Shown piece by piece: positions 35,701 through 44,731 of a stretch of DNA of 64,000 nucleotides. Made by a program: the position numbers and the translations under genes. Position 1 is the stretch's first letter. Each line of letters opens with the position of its first letter. Origin of the DNA: Vallitaleaceae bacterium 9-2 (GTDB lineage Bacteria; Bacillota; Clostridia; Lachnospirales; Vallitaleaceae); assembly GCA_038396585.1 (NCBI GenBank), contig CP121691.1, forward strand, positions 434,001-498,000, written 5' to 3'. Under the pieces are notes generated by a model, which searched no databases, had not been told where the DNA came from, and saw nothing but the letters and a program-made list of their open reading frames with translations.

Positions 35701-36398
35701 AGGTCCTCCTTTAATGGTGGAGTGCTTGTCTTGTTGATAGATAGTGCAATGAGTATCACAAGCATGGATGGCAGGATAAAATGATCAGAACCAAAGATTA
35801 ATAGGCAAATAACAGAGCTTATTATTCCAATTAAGGCAGGTCTTCGGTTGACTGCCTTTTTCCAATGGGTCACAAAAATAACAACAAAAAGTGCGGTTAA
35901 GACAAAATCTAGCCCAGCGGTGTTAATGGGAAGCATATTACCGATTAATCCGCCGACAACAGAACCGATAACCCAGTAGCTATGATTAAGTAAAGTCACA
36001 TAAAAATATATCCATTTTCGATCGACGGTCTGGGGAGGATTGATGGTACAAAGGATTGAAAAAGTTTCATCACAAAGACCAAAAATCAGATAAGGCTTTA
36101 ATCGACCGGTATGTTCAAATTTATCTAAAAAAGACAAGCCGTAAAAAAGATGGCGTGCGTTGACCATTAATGTCATGATGAGAGCATATATTGGATTAAA
36201 GGCACTGGTTAAAAACAATATAGCGACGTATTGCGCCGAACCGGCAAAGGCAATAAAGCTCATTAAAAAAGTCCAGCCAACACCAAAGCCTTTGGATGTC
36301 ATTAAAATCCCATAAGCGATACCTAAAAAACTAAAGCCTGTCAGTACAGGTATAGTATGGGGAAAAGCCGTTTTTATTCGATTAAAGTGTTGTCTCAT
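35691..36398 (-). CDS. azlC: AzlC family branched-chain amino acid exporter subunit
   Basis: About 235 residues with some eight helices. AFPHTIPVLTGFSFLGIAYGILMTSKGFG and LMVNARHLFYGLSFLDKF (the AzlC hallmark N-A-R-H region), and GLCDETFSI are conserved. The start is ATG 36398 after GGGTGA; an in-frame ATG at 36473 would put extra residues before the conserved start and lies on the promoter. It acts with AzlD as an export pump. Confidence 0.92.
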   Translation of the reverse strand: MRQHFNRIKTAFPHTIPVLTGFSFLGIAYGILMTSKGFGVGWTFLMSFIAFAGSAQYVAILFLTSAFNPIYALIMTLMVNARHLFYGLSFLDKFEHTGRLKPYLIFGLCDETFSILCTINPPQTVDRKWIYFYVTLLNHSYWVIGSVVGGLIGNMLPINTAGLDFVLTALFVVIFVTHWKKAVNRRPALIGIISSVICLLIFGSDHFILPSMLVILIALSINKTSTPPLKEDLCD

Positions 36399-36444
36399 AA
36401 TAGTCACCCGTTCTTTTTGCAGATAGTAGAATCTATTACATTGT

Positions 36445-36473
36445 ATGGTAATCAAAAGATTAGATTTTGTCAA
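36445..36473 (-). promoter_or_regulatory. promoter of azlCD
   Basis: Minus strand: TTGACA (36473-36468), 17-base spacer, TACCAT (36450-36445). A perfect -35 with a weak -10. The upstream ATG of the longer azlC frame lies at its -35 end, which supports the shorter gene. Confidence 0.6.
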
Positions 36474-36493
36474 TAATACAGTTGAATTTTTGC

Positions 36494-36522
36494 TTGTTGC
36501 ACGTATAAAAAAATGCTATGAT
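36494..36522 (+). promoter_or_regulatory. promoter of the DhaL-DegV gene
   Basis: TTGTTG (36494-36499), 17-base spacer, TATGAT (36517-36522), 63 bases before the ATG. It is back to back with the azlC promoter. Confidence 0.6.
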
Positions 36523-36584
36523 TATAGTATCTATTGATAGTTGCTATTAATAAAGACTAACTACAAAGTGCAGGAGGGGTGTAC

Positions 36585-38375
36585 ATGGTTATTACAAGTA
36601 AACAGGTATTTGATCTATTTATTCATGGTGCACATAAAGTTATTGATAATAAAGAAATGCTTAATAAAATCAATGTGTTTCCGGTACAAGATGGAGATAC
36701 AGGCAGCAATTTGGCATCAATGATGCGGGCAATTATTCATCAATCAGAAGAAAAAGCGACCGTTAAAGCAACGCTTGAGTCTGTGGCAGATGCAGCATTA
36801 TATGGGGCGAGGGGCAATTCAGGAATCATCTTTGCACAATATCTTACAGGTCTTAGTGAATCCGTAATGGACAAAGAGGTGATTTCAATTCAAGAATATG
36901 CACAGGCGAGTAACGATGCAGTAATGTATGCCTATAATTCCATCGAAAATCCTGTTGAAGGAACGATGATATCGGTTATGCGTGAATGGGGTGTGGCACT
37001 TATGCATGCCACAAGGAGTAAAGAGATTGTAGCGGAGATTTTTGAATATGCCTATGAACACACTCAACAGGCATTAAAAAAGACTAAGGAACAGTTAGAG
37101 GTACTTAGAAAAGCAGATGTCGTTGATTCCGGTGCCCAAGGCTTTACTTTTTTTATTGAGGGGGCCCTATATTTTTTGAAAAAAGATAAACATCACGAAC
37201 CAACGATGATTATCGACAAAATTCAAGATAGTCCCTATTTTGTTGGGAAGCTTAATCATGAGAGAAGCGATGGAGGTCGATATTGTACGGAATGTCTAAT
37301 TGAAGGTTCAGATATTGAACATAATGAGCTAAAGCAGCGCTTAAAAACATTAGGTGCGTCGGTAGTGGTTGCAGGCAATGCAAGAAAACTACGCATCCAC
37401 ATTCATACGGATACTCCGGCACAAGTTTTTGAAGAACTTTATCCACTGGGAACCATTGTTTTTCAAAAAATTGATGATATGCTTAAGCAAGAGGCTGTCG
37501 TAAAGGCGCGAAAAAGTTCAATTGCTCTTGTGACCGACAGCATTGCTGATCTTCCTCAAGCATTCATTGATAAGGAACAAATCCATGTGGTTCATTTGGA
37601 TATCTTGTATAAAGATGTGTCATATAAAGATAAACTCACCATACGCGCAAAGACGTTATTAGACATGTCAAAAGATGATCAGGTCTTGCCAACATCATCA
37701 CAACCGGGACCGCGAGAAATAGAAAACATCATGGACTATCTTGCGTCGTATTATGATTCGATTATTGTGTTGACCGTGTCAAAAGCATTAAGTGGAACGT
37801 ATAACAGTTTTGTAAAAGCTGCGCAGAAGTTTGACCCGGAAAAAACTAGAATCAGTGTTGTGGATACAAAGCAAAACTCTGGAGCTCAAGGTTTATTGGT
37901 CAAAAAATGCGCACAATATATAGCCAAAGGTATGGAACATGAGGCAATTCTACGTCAAATTCAATCGGACATTACAAAAAGCAAGATTTTAGTTCAAATC
38001 CGAACACTTGATAATATGATTAAATCCGGGAGACTTAGCATGCGAGCCGGAACAATAGCTCGAGGTGTTGGTATGACGCCGATTATTACCCTAGACCATG
38101 AAGGGCAAGGCGGTGTTGAGGCGATTGCTTTTTCTCAAGAAGGAAGTAATCGTAAACTTGATAAACATATGCGACGTTTGATGAAAGCCAACAAAGTGTT
38201 GGAATATAGTGTTGTGCATGTCAATAATGTGCAAGGTGCTAAAGACTTAGCTAAACGTATGACAACGCTTATCGGTAAGCCACCGGAGTATATTATGGAG
38301 ACATCATCCATTATAGCTATAGGTGCAGGAGAAGGGGCTGTGGCCTTGTCGTATATCTTGGAGGAGGATGTATAA
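36585..38375 (+). CDS. DhaL-type kinase fused to DegV (FakA-FakB-like)
   Basis: About 596 residues with two parts. Residues about 5-190 form a DhaL/DAK2 kinase domain: NKINVFPVQDGDTGSNLASMM, ARGNSGIIFAQYLTGL, with conserved Asp residues that bind ATP-Mg. A middle part holds a Dak1_2-like portion. From about residue 310 a DegV domain follows (IALVTDSIADLP, VLPTSSQPGPREI, LSGTYNSFVKAA). DegV proteins (FakB) bind fatty acids; FakA kinases phosphorylate them. The fusion would join kinase and carrier in one chain to make acyl phosphate for phospholipid synthesis (inference). ATG 36585 follows AGGAGGGG; an upstream GTG lies in that site. Confidence 0.88.
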   Translation: MVITSKQVFDLFIHGAHKVIDNKEMLNKINVFPVQDGDTGSNLASMMRAIIHQSEEKATVKATLESVADAALYGARGNSGIIFAQYLTGLSESVMDKEVISIQEYAQASNDAVMYAYNSIENPVEGTMISVMREWGVALMHATRSKEIVAEIFEYAYEHTQQALKKTKEQLEVLRKADVVDSGAQGFTFFIEGALYFLKKDKHHEPTMIIDKIQDSPYFVGKLNHERSDGGRYCTECLIEGSDIEHNELKQRLKTLGASVVVAGNARKLRIHIHTDTPAQVFEELYPLGTIVFQKIDDMLKQEAVVKARKSSIALVTDSIADLPQAFIDKEQIHVVHLDILYKDVSYKDKLTIRAKTLLDMSKDDQVLPTSSQPGPREIENIMDYLASYYDSIIVLTVSKALSGTYNSFVKAAQKFDPEKTRISVVDTKQNSGAQGLLVKKCAQYIAKGMEHEAILRQIQSDITKSKILVQIRTLDNMIKSGRLSMRAGTIARGVGMTPIITLDHEGQGGVEAIAFSQEGSNRKLDKHMRRLMKANKVLEYSVVHVNNVQGAKDLAKRMTTLIGKPPEYIMETSSIIAIGAGEGAVALSYILEEDV

Positions 38376-39142
38376 TGTATTTAGAAACATTAGGCGTATT
38401 GGTGGCATTTTTTACTATTGTTTTTATTATAGGGCAAATCCTACATGATAACTCCATTGTCGATATTGGATGGGGAGCTGGATTTGTTGTCTCAGCTTTA
38501 TATACTTTTTGGCGTAATCCAGAGGCAGGACTAAAAGCAAGTATCATCACTTTGGCAGTTACCATTTGGGGACTTCGCTTAGCTATACACATCGCAAAAC
38601 GTAACATCGGTAAGCCGGAAGATTATCGATATGTGAATATGCGTAAGCGTTGGGGAGATAAATATGTACTTGTAAAAGCATTTGTCAATGTGTATCTGCT
38701 GCAGTGCATCATTCAGTTTATTGTGACCTTGCCTGTAATCTATGGTAATACAACGATGCAACAAGAACTTTATTGGTTCAATATAGTCGGCATCGGCATA
38801 TGGGGCATTGGTTTTTTCTTTGAAGCCTATGGAGATTATCAGTTAAAAGTTTTTAAAAATAATCCTGAGAATAAAGGTCGTCTCATGACGACGGGGTTAT
38901 GGGCGTTAACCCGACATCCCAATTATTTTGGGGATGCTGCCATGTGGTTTGGGATCTTTTTCATTGCCATATCTTCGCAAAACGGTCTTTGGATTATTGT
39001 TGGTCCGGCGTTGATGACCTTTTTTTTAAGGTATGTGTCCGGCGTTCGTTTACTCGAAAAAAAGTATGCTAATCGACCGGATTATGCAGCATATAAAAAA
39101 AGAACGAATAGTTTTCTGCCTTGGTTTCCAAAAAAATCCTAA
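38375..39142 (+). CDS. DUF1295 membrane protein (steroid 5-alpha-reductase-like fold)
   Basis: A 255-residue, six- to seven-helix protein. The C-terminal part has the NNPENKGRLMTTGLWALTRHPNYFGDAAMWFGIF motif of DUF1295, and MRKRWGDKYVL is in the middle. The fold belongs with 3-oxo-5-alpha-steroid 4-dehydrogenases and isoprenylcysteine methyltransferases; the bacterial substrate is unknown, perhaps a lipid. Its start overlaps the DhaL-DegV stop (TAATG), so the two are co-translated, which hints at a lipid role. Confidence 0.88.
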   Translation: MYLETLGVLVAFFTIVFIIGQILHDNSIVDIGWGAGFVVSALYTFWRNPEAGLKASIITLAVTIWGLRLAIHIAKRNIGKPEDYRYVNMRKRWGDKYVLVKAFVNVYLLQCIIQFIVTLPVIYGNTTMQQELYWFNIVGIGIWGIGFFFEAYGDYQLKVFKNNPENKGRLMTTGLWALTRHPNYFGDAAMWFGIFFIAISSQNGLWIIVGPALMTFFLRYVSGVRLLEKKYANRPDYAAYKKRTNSFLPWFPKKS

Positions 39143-39178
39143 GGCAGATGGAATCAATAAAACATAAGGAGGCAATAC

Positions 39179-39439
39179 ATGAATCACTTTGACATATATG
39201 AAGACATATATAATGACCAGTTTGATAAAACTTATCGCTTTACCAAAGCCGGACTTACGGGGCACCTAGAAGAAGATATTAAGACACTAGAGACAACGAT
39301 ACAGACACTCTTTGATTATCAAGGGCAAGACTGGATCGGGCGAGGCGATGTGTTTTTAGCTAGAAGCAATGCGACGATTGCGGCAACTGAAATGGTTTTA
39401 ACACAGCTGAAGGAAAAGTTAGGGGAGAATGTAAGTTGA
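39179..39439 (+). CDS. small hypothetical protein (86 residues)
   Basis: An ATG after AAGGAGGCAATAC opens an 86-codon frame with no membrane helix. Sequence is acidic and helical (HLEEDIKTLETTIQTLFDYQGQDW, then ATEMVLTQLKEKLGENV). The RGDVFLARSNATIAATE segment near residues 53-70 is the least random part. It overlaps the next gene by four bases and shares its transcript. I do not recognise a family. Its coding reality is supported by the ribosome binding site and the coupling. Confidence 0.7.
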   Translation: MNHFDIYEDIYNDQFDKTYRFTKAGLTGHLEEDIKTLETTIQTLFDYQGQDWIGRGDVFLARSNATIAATEMVLTQLKEKLGENVS

Positions 39440-40404
39440 AAAAAAAGCCTACAGTATTTTTAAGTCGATGTATTGAACATGGGTATTGTCGTTATGATGG
39501 TAGCCAAATCAGTAGCGTATTCATTAAGAAGTTAGAGCCGTATGTAAACTATATCACTGCCTGTCCGGAGGTGGAGATTGGCTTACCTATTCCACGAGAG
39601 GCCATACGTATCATTAAGCCGGAAGCGACGGAGATTTTAGTCTCTTCACAAACAGGGGTAGATGTAACTGAAAAGATGCAGCGTTATGCAGCCCGGCGAG
39701 TGGAGCAGTTAAAGGGAGAAAGAATCCATGGATTTATTCTTAAGAGTCGATCGCCATCGTGTGGAATCAAAGATGTAAAAACTTATAAAACCTTTGGTAA
39801 GGCACCTTCAACAGGCGATAAAACAACCGGTTTTTTTGGACGAGCCGTTTTAGAGGGATTTGAAGATTATCCGATTGAGGATGAAGGGCGCTTGATGAAT
39901 TATCATCTTCGCGAACATTTTTTAACCCAGATTTATACCTTTTTAGCTTTTGATGAGGTCCGCGACAAGATGACCATGAAGGCTCTGATTGATTTTCATA
40001 CCAAAAACAAATACCTACTTATGGCGTATCATCAAATGCATCAAAAAACGCTTGGAAAAATTGTTGCAAACCATGAAAATAAAAAAACACATGAGGTGAT
40101 TGAGGCTTATGAGACCTTGTTGCGAAAAAGTCTTGAAAAGCCTTTGCGTCGAGGGACCAACATTAATATGTTGATGCACCTTTTTGGCTACTTTAAAAAA
40201 GAATTAACATCAACGGAAAAAGCATATTTTCTAGATACGTTAGAAAAATATCATATGAAGAAAATTCCTTTTAGCGTTCCTATTGCCATCATTCATGCAT
40301 GGGTGGTTCGCTTTGATGAAAAATATTTAAAATATCAGACGATTTTTGAGCCTTATCCGGCAGAAATTCTCGATGTAAGTGATTCAGGCAAGGGAATTGA
40401 TTAA
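39436..40404 (+). CDS. DUF523-DUF1722 fusion protein (TudS/YbgA-like)
   Basis: A 322-residue protein. The DUF523 domain (1-150) holds Cys12 (FLSRC), Cys43 (TACPEVEIGLP) and Cys109 (RSPSCG), the three cysteines that bind a [4Fe-4S] cluster in thiouracil desulfurase TudS. The DUF1722 domain (160-310) follows, with FHTKNKYLLMAYHQ. The full-length type is widespread and uncharacterised; sulfur removal from modified bases is a reasonable idea. The start is TTG 39436 after AGGGGAG, and it overlaps the previous gene by four bases. Confidence 0.88.
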   Translation: MKKKPTVFLSRCIEHGYCRYDGSQISSVFIKKLEPYVNYITACPEVEIGLPIPREAIRIIKPEATEILVSSQTGVDVTEKMQRYAARRVEQLKGERIHGFILKSRSPSCGIKDVKTYKTFGKAPSTGDKTTGFFGRAVLEGFEDYPIEDEGRLMNYHLREHFLTQIYTFLAFDEVRDKMTMKALIDFHTKNKYLLMAYHQMHQKTLGKIVANHENKKTHEVIEAYETLLRKSLEKPLRRGTNINMLMHLFGYFKKELTSTEKAYFLDTLEKYHMKKIPFSVPIAIIHAWVVRFDEKYLKYQTIFEPYPAEILDVSDSGKGID

Positions 40405-40442
40405 TATAGGGATAAAAACATATCAAAATCAACAAGATAGAC

Positions 40443-40487
40443 ACTTTATTAACTGTTTTTTCCAGTCCTTTTTTATTAGAATAAGAT
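40443..40487 (+). promoter_or_regulatory. candidate promoter with element shared with the GH4/AraC region
   Basis: ACTTTATT-N5-TTTTTT at 40443-40461 recurs at 47382-47400 in the intergenic region between the GH4 and AraC genes. A -10-like TAAGAT lies at 40482-40487, with a weak -35. The element is AT-rich, so chance is possible. It would drive the GH115, GH112 and GH105 genes. Confidence 0.4.
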
Positions 40488-40537
40488 AAGAAGCACGTCA
40501 ATGTACGTTTATTTATTCAATGAAAAAGGAATGGGTT

Positions 40538-42562
40538 ATGAAAAAGTCAGTGTTTATATTAACAAGCAATACGCGTCTAGTAAGTGATAGTGATGATGCG
40601 GTTATTTTGCGAAGTGTTAAGCGTATGTATCGCGACATGCAATTTATTCTTTCAAAGACGGATGGTACAACATCGACCATTCGTCTTATTCATGAAGCTG
40701 CAATTTCGCAAGAAGGATATTGTATTGAGTTTCCTAATGAGAAGACGATGCATATTAAAGCAAGGGATTCACTAGGATTTACTTATGCCTTACTCTTTCT
40801 GAGTGAACAGTTTCTTCAGATTACCCCTTTTTGGTTTTGGAACGATCAACAATTTCATAAAAAGACATCCGTAGATATTCCAATAATGACCTATACGAAC
40901 CCAAGGTACAATGTAGCTTATCGGGGTTGGTTTATTAATGATGAAGTTCTATTAGACACGTGGAAGGTGAATGGATGTAATGACTATCCTTGGGAGATGG
41001 TTTTTGAGGCACTCCTTCGCTGTGGTGGAAATATGACAATTCCAGGGACCGATAAGACATCGATAAAGTATAGATGTCTAGCATCTGACATGGGGCTTTG
41101 GATTTCCCAACATCACGCAGAACCTTTGGGAGGCGAGATGTTTTCACGGGTTTATCCAGAGCTTAATCCATCATTTGATGAACACCCGGAGCTATTTCGT
41201 AAACTTTGGAGAGAAGCAATTGCATCACAAAAAAATATGAAGGTGATTTGGAATTTAGGATTTCGAGGGCAAGGTGATTGTCCTTTTTGGGCAAATGACC
41301 CTAAATATGCCAATGATAAAGATCGAGGTGAATTGATAAGTCGCTTAATCCAAGAACAATATGAACTTGTCAAAGCCGAACAACCGGATGCAATCTGTTG
41401 TGTGAATTTATATGGTGAGACGATGGAGCTATATCGAGAGGGATGGATTGATCTTGCCCAAGAGATAATAAAAATATGGGCGGATAATGGATATGGCAAG
41501 ATGGTTTCTAGGCGCCAAGGGCTACACAATCCACGTGTTAATGCTGAACCTAAAAAAGGTTTGGGGCGCCAAGGCATCTACTACCATGTATCCTTTTATG
41601 ACCTTCAAGCGGCCAATCATATTACCATGGCAACCAATGCGCCAACCTTTTATCAAGAAGAATTAAAAAATGTCTTAGCCAATGATGGGAATAGCTATTG
41701 GATGATTAACGCATCGAATATTAAACCGCACATCTACTACTTAGACTTTATTGCTCGTATGTGGAGAGAGGGCGATATCGATGTGCATCAGCACCGAATG
41801 GCCTATGCAAACACATATTATGGAAAAGCAGCGGCAAAGACTATTGCAGATAGTCTTAAGGCGTACGGGGATGCGGCAGTTTTTTTTGGAGAGCATACCG
41901 ATGAGCATATCGGAGAACAATACATCAATCACAATACTCGGATTTTGGCATCGCAGTGGTGGTCAGGTACCGACCAAGCGGCAAGGGAGTTTTTGTGGGC
42001 ATCTAAGGCCCAAACTCTGGAAGAACAGATAGCTTTTTATAAACAAATTGCAAAAAAAGGTGTGGATAATTATACGGCATTTGAACGCCGCTGTGAATAT
42101 TATCGACTGGATCTAGAAGAAAGTGCGAAGCAATTATTTGAAGATAGTCTTATGCTTCATGGACGCATCTATGCAAAATGTTTTCAAGGAGCTTATGCGT
42201 TTTGCATTGCTTATGAAAAATACAGTCAGAAAGCATATCAAGAAGCCTTTTATTTTCTTGGACGTGCCGCAGAGTTTTATGGTCAGGCGTATGAAGCGAT
42301 GACCGATTGCGAACATGATAAGTGGATTGGATTTTATGCCAATGATTGCTTGACGGATATACGTCAAACCGCATGGATACTTAAAGAACTAATGGGATAT
42401 GTTCGAAACCTAGGCGATGGCCCCCACTTTTACAAGTGGAAAAGAGAGTTTATGTACTCGGAGCAAGATCGTAACATTATGTTGTTACTTGTACATGAAC
42501 GCCACATCGATAATGGGACATTATATCAATTTATGAAAGCAAGAGGAGGATTTACATGGTAA
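40538..42562 (+). CDS. GH115-like (alpha-glucuronidase family) enzyme, short form
   Basis: About 674 residues, cytoplasmic with no signal peptide. The GH115 catalytic region is recognisable: YRGWFINDEVLLDTWKVNG, VFEALLRCGGN, DMGLWISQHHAEPLGGEMF, and VIWNLGFRGQGDCPFW. Known members are longer and remove (4-O-methyl)-glucuronic acid from xylan or related chains; this one is shorter than the roughly 800-970 residues I recall for the family and may lack the C-terminal beta-domain. It is first in an operon with GH112 (7-base overlap) and GH105. ATG 40538 is preferred because AAAGGA precedes it. Family call is good, substrate uncertain. Confidence 0.78.
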   Translation: MKKSVFILTSNTRLVSDSDDAVILRSVKRMYRDMQFILSKTDGTTSTIRLIHEAAISQEGYCIEFPNEKTMHIKARDSLGFTYALLFLSEQFLQITPFWFWNDQQFHKKTSVDIPIMTYTNPRYNVAYRGWFINDEVLLDTWKVNGCNDYPWEMVFEALLRCGGNMTIPGTDKTSIKYRCLASDMGLWISQHHAEPLGGEMFSRVYPELNPSFDEHPELFRKLWREAIASQKNMKVIWNLGFRGQGDCPFWANDPKYANDKDRGELISRLIQEQYELVKAEQPDAICCVNLYGETMELYREGWIDLAQEIIKIWADNGYGKMVSRRQGLHNPRVNAEPKKGLGRQGIYYHVSFYDLQAANHITMATNAPTFYQEELKNVLANDGNSYWMINASNIKPHIYYLDFIARMWREGDIDVHQHRMAYANTYYGKAAAKTIADSLKAYGDAAVFFGEHTDEHIGEQYINHNTRILASQWWSGTDQAAREFLWASKAQTLEEQIAFYKQIAKKGVDNYTAFERRCEYYRLDLEESAKQLFEDSLMLHGRIYAKCFQGAYAFCIAYEKYSQKAYQEAFYFLGRAAEFYGQAYEAMTDCEHDKWIGFYANDCLTDIRQTAWILKELMGYVRNLGDGPHFYKWKREFMYSEQDRNIMLLLVHERHIDNGTLYQFMKARGGFTW

Positions 42563-44715
42563 ACAAGGAATCAGGAAGCTTTACCCTTCCGGGAGAAGCA
42601 GGATATGAAAAATTAACATTGGAGCTTGCAAATAAATGGGGTGCAGATGTTATACGTGATAGTGACGGAACCAAACTTTCAGATGAGATTATTCAAGCAG
42701 GGCATGGTATCTACTCAACAATATGTATTATACGTAATCATAATGCCTGGGCAAAAGAAAACCAAGATAAACTTCAACAGTGCTTTTTAATGAGCGATCC
42801 GGTTGTTGCTACCAAAGATTATGTGCGTATCCCTTTGATGGATGTATACTTTGATGAACAGTTTCGCATTAATGATTCGATAGAAGCGATGAAGTATTGG
42901 CAGGTATATGATCGAACGACCAATCAAGAAATTAAGCGAGAGCAGTGGAGTTATGACAAAAAAAGTGGTGAAGTACAGATAAAAGATATAACAATGTGGC
43001 ATCGCTATACCGTTAGTTTTATGGCATATCGTATATGGGAAGAGATCTCCATGTATAACCATACCACCAATAACTGGGAGCAAGAACACTTAATGCAGAT
43101 CGATCCCATATATCCAAAGACCCAAGAGTATCTGCTTGATTGGATGCAAACTTGGTGCGAAGAGCATCCAGAGACCACAGTGGTACGCTTTACATCGATG
43201 TTCTATAATTTTGTATGGATATGGGGAAAGGATCTTAAGAATCGTCATCGTTTTACTGATTGGGGATCTTATGATTTTACAGTGAGTGTCAAAGCCTTGG
43301 AACTTTTTGAAGAAAAATATGGTTATGCCATGTGTGCAGAAGATTTTATTAATGGAGGAAAGCTTCATGTCAGCCATATGCCAAGCACCCAACGTAAAAA
43401 AGATTGGATTGCCTTTATCAATGACTTTGTCATTGAGTTTGGAAAAAAACTGATAGATATTGTACATGGCTATGATAAATTAGCCTATATGTTTTATGAT
43501 GATAGCTGGGTTGGAACAGAACCCTATAATGCTCGATTTAAAGAGTTTGGTTTTGATGGGATGATTAAGTGTGTCTTTTCGGGCTATGAAGCGCGTCTGT
43601 GTTCAGGAGTAGATGTTAAGACACATGAGATTCGCCTGCATCCATATCTGTTCCCCGTAGGTCTTGGAGGTAAGCCCACATTTATGGAGGGTGGAGACCC
43701 AACACTGGATGCGAAAAATTATTGGATTAGTATTCGTCGAGCGCTATTGCGGGAAAAAATCGATCGCATGGGTCTTGGAGGTTATTTGCATTTGGTAGAA
43801 CCCTATCCGGATTTTTGCGATTACATTGAAAAAATTGCCGATGAATTTCGTGAGATTAAAAAGCTGCATCATGCAGGAAAGCCTTATGCTATCAAACCCA
43901 AAGTGGCAATACTTCATAGCTGGGGAAAAGAGCGGTCTTGGACTCTTTCAGGACATTTTCATGAGACGGATACCCATGACCTGATTCACATTAATGAGGC
44001 CTTATCCGGTCTGGCAATCGATGTTAAGTTTATTGATTTTGAAGATATAAAACAAGGTGCACTTAAGACGGTAGATGTTGTCATCAATGCGGGTTACGCA
44101 GGGTCAGCATGGAGTGGTGGAAAACACTGGGAAGATGATACCATTGTAGAAATCCTCACGCAGTGGGTCTATGAAGGCGGAGCGTTTATTGGAGTCAATG
44201 AACCCTCGGCAGTTCAAGGTTATGATCAAGTATTTCGTATGGGACATGTCCTGGGAGTCTATCAAGACCTTGGAGATTATGTGAGCCATGGGAAGTGGTC
44301 TTTTGAGATAGAACCCGTTCAAGGACTCATTCCAGAAGGAGCAACCATTCAAACCAAAGATAACATTTATTTATCCGATGGACAGGCAAAAGTCCTTAAA
44401 GCAGAAGGAGACAAACTGCAATATACAGTAAACCGCTTTGGGCAAGGGATTGGAATCTATATGCCATCGTTTAGACTGAGTATGGAAAACACACGAATGT
44501 TATTTAATAGTATTCGCTATGCCGGTGACAGTTGGGAAGATACAAAATATATGACGGATAATTTATATACAGAATGTGCGTATTATCCAGACAGTCGTAT
44601 TTTAGTGGCTATCAATAATAGTGACCAGCATCAGACAACGATGATTCAAACGGCTGATGGTGTGGAACGATTTGAGCTAGAAGCCTTTGATACCTTAATT
44701 CGAAAACTTGATTAA
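42556..44715 (+). CDS. GH112 galactosyl-(N-acetylhexosamine or rhamnose) phosphorylase
   Basis: A 719-residue enzyme of family 112. FTSMFYNFVWIWGKD, the YDDSWVGTEPY motif (Asp315/Asp316 near the general acid Asp313 of the Bifidobacterium enzyme), HPYLFPVGLGGKPTF and LGGYLHLVEPYPDFCDYIEKI are typical. It splits beta-galactosides with phosphate, giving alpha-galactose 1-phosphate. GH112 members act on lacto-/galacto-N-biose or on galactosyl-beta-1,4-rhamnose. Here the neighbours are pectin enzymes, so galactosyl-rhamnose is more likely (inference from context). It overlaps the GH115 gene and is followed 16 bases later by GH105. Confidence 0.88.
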   Translation: MVNKESGSFTLPGEAGYEKLTLELANKWGADVIRDSDGTKLSDEIIQAGHGIYSTICIIRNHNAWAKENQDKLQQCFLMSDPVVATKDYVRIPLMDVYFDEQFRINDSIEAMKYWQVYDRTTNQEIKREQWSYDKKSGEVQIKDITMWHRYTVSFMAYRIWEEISMYNHTTNNWEQEHLMQIDPIYPKTQEYLLDWMQTWCEEHPETTVVRFTSMFYNFVWIWGKDLKNRHRFTDWGSYDFTVSVKALELFEEKYGYAMCAEDFINGGKLHVSHMPSTQRKKDWIAFINDFVIEFGKKLIDIVHGYDKLAYMFYDDSWVGTEPYNARFKEFGFDGMIKCVFSGYEARLCSGVDVKTHEIRLHPYLFPVGLGGKPTFMEGGDPTLDAKNYWISIRRALLREKIDRMGLGGYLHLVEPYPDFCDYIEKIADEFREIKKLHHAGKPYAIKPKVAILHSWGKERSWTLSGHFHETDTHDLIHINEALSGLAIDVKFIDFEDIKQGALKTVDVVINAGYAGSAWSGGKHWEDDTIVEILTQWVYEGGAFIGVNEPSAVQGYDQVFRMGHVLGVYQDLGDYVSHGKWSFEIEPVQGLIPEGATIQTKDNIYLSDGQAKVLKAEGDKLQYTVNRFGQGIGIYMPSFRLSMENTRMLFNSIRYAGDSWEDTKYMTDNLYTECAYYPDSRILVAINNSDQHQTTMIQTADGVERFELEAFDTLIRKLD

Positions 44716-44731
44716 ATGAAGGAGAATAATA

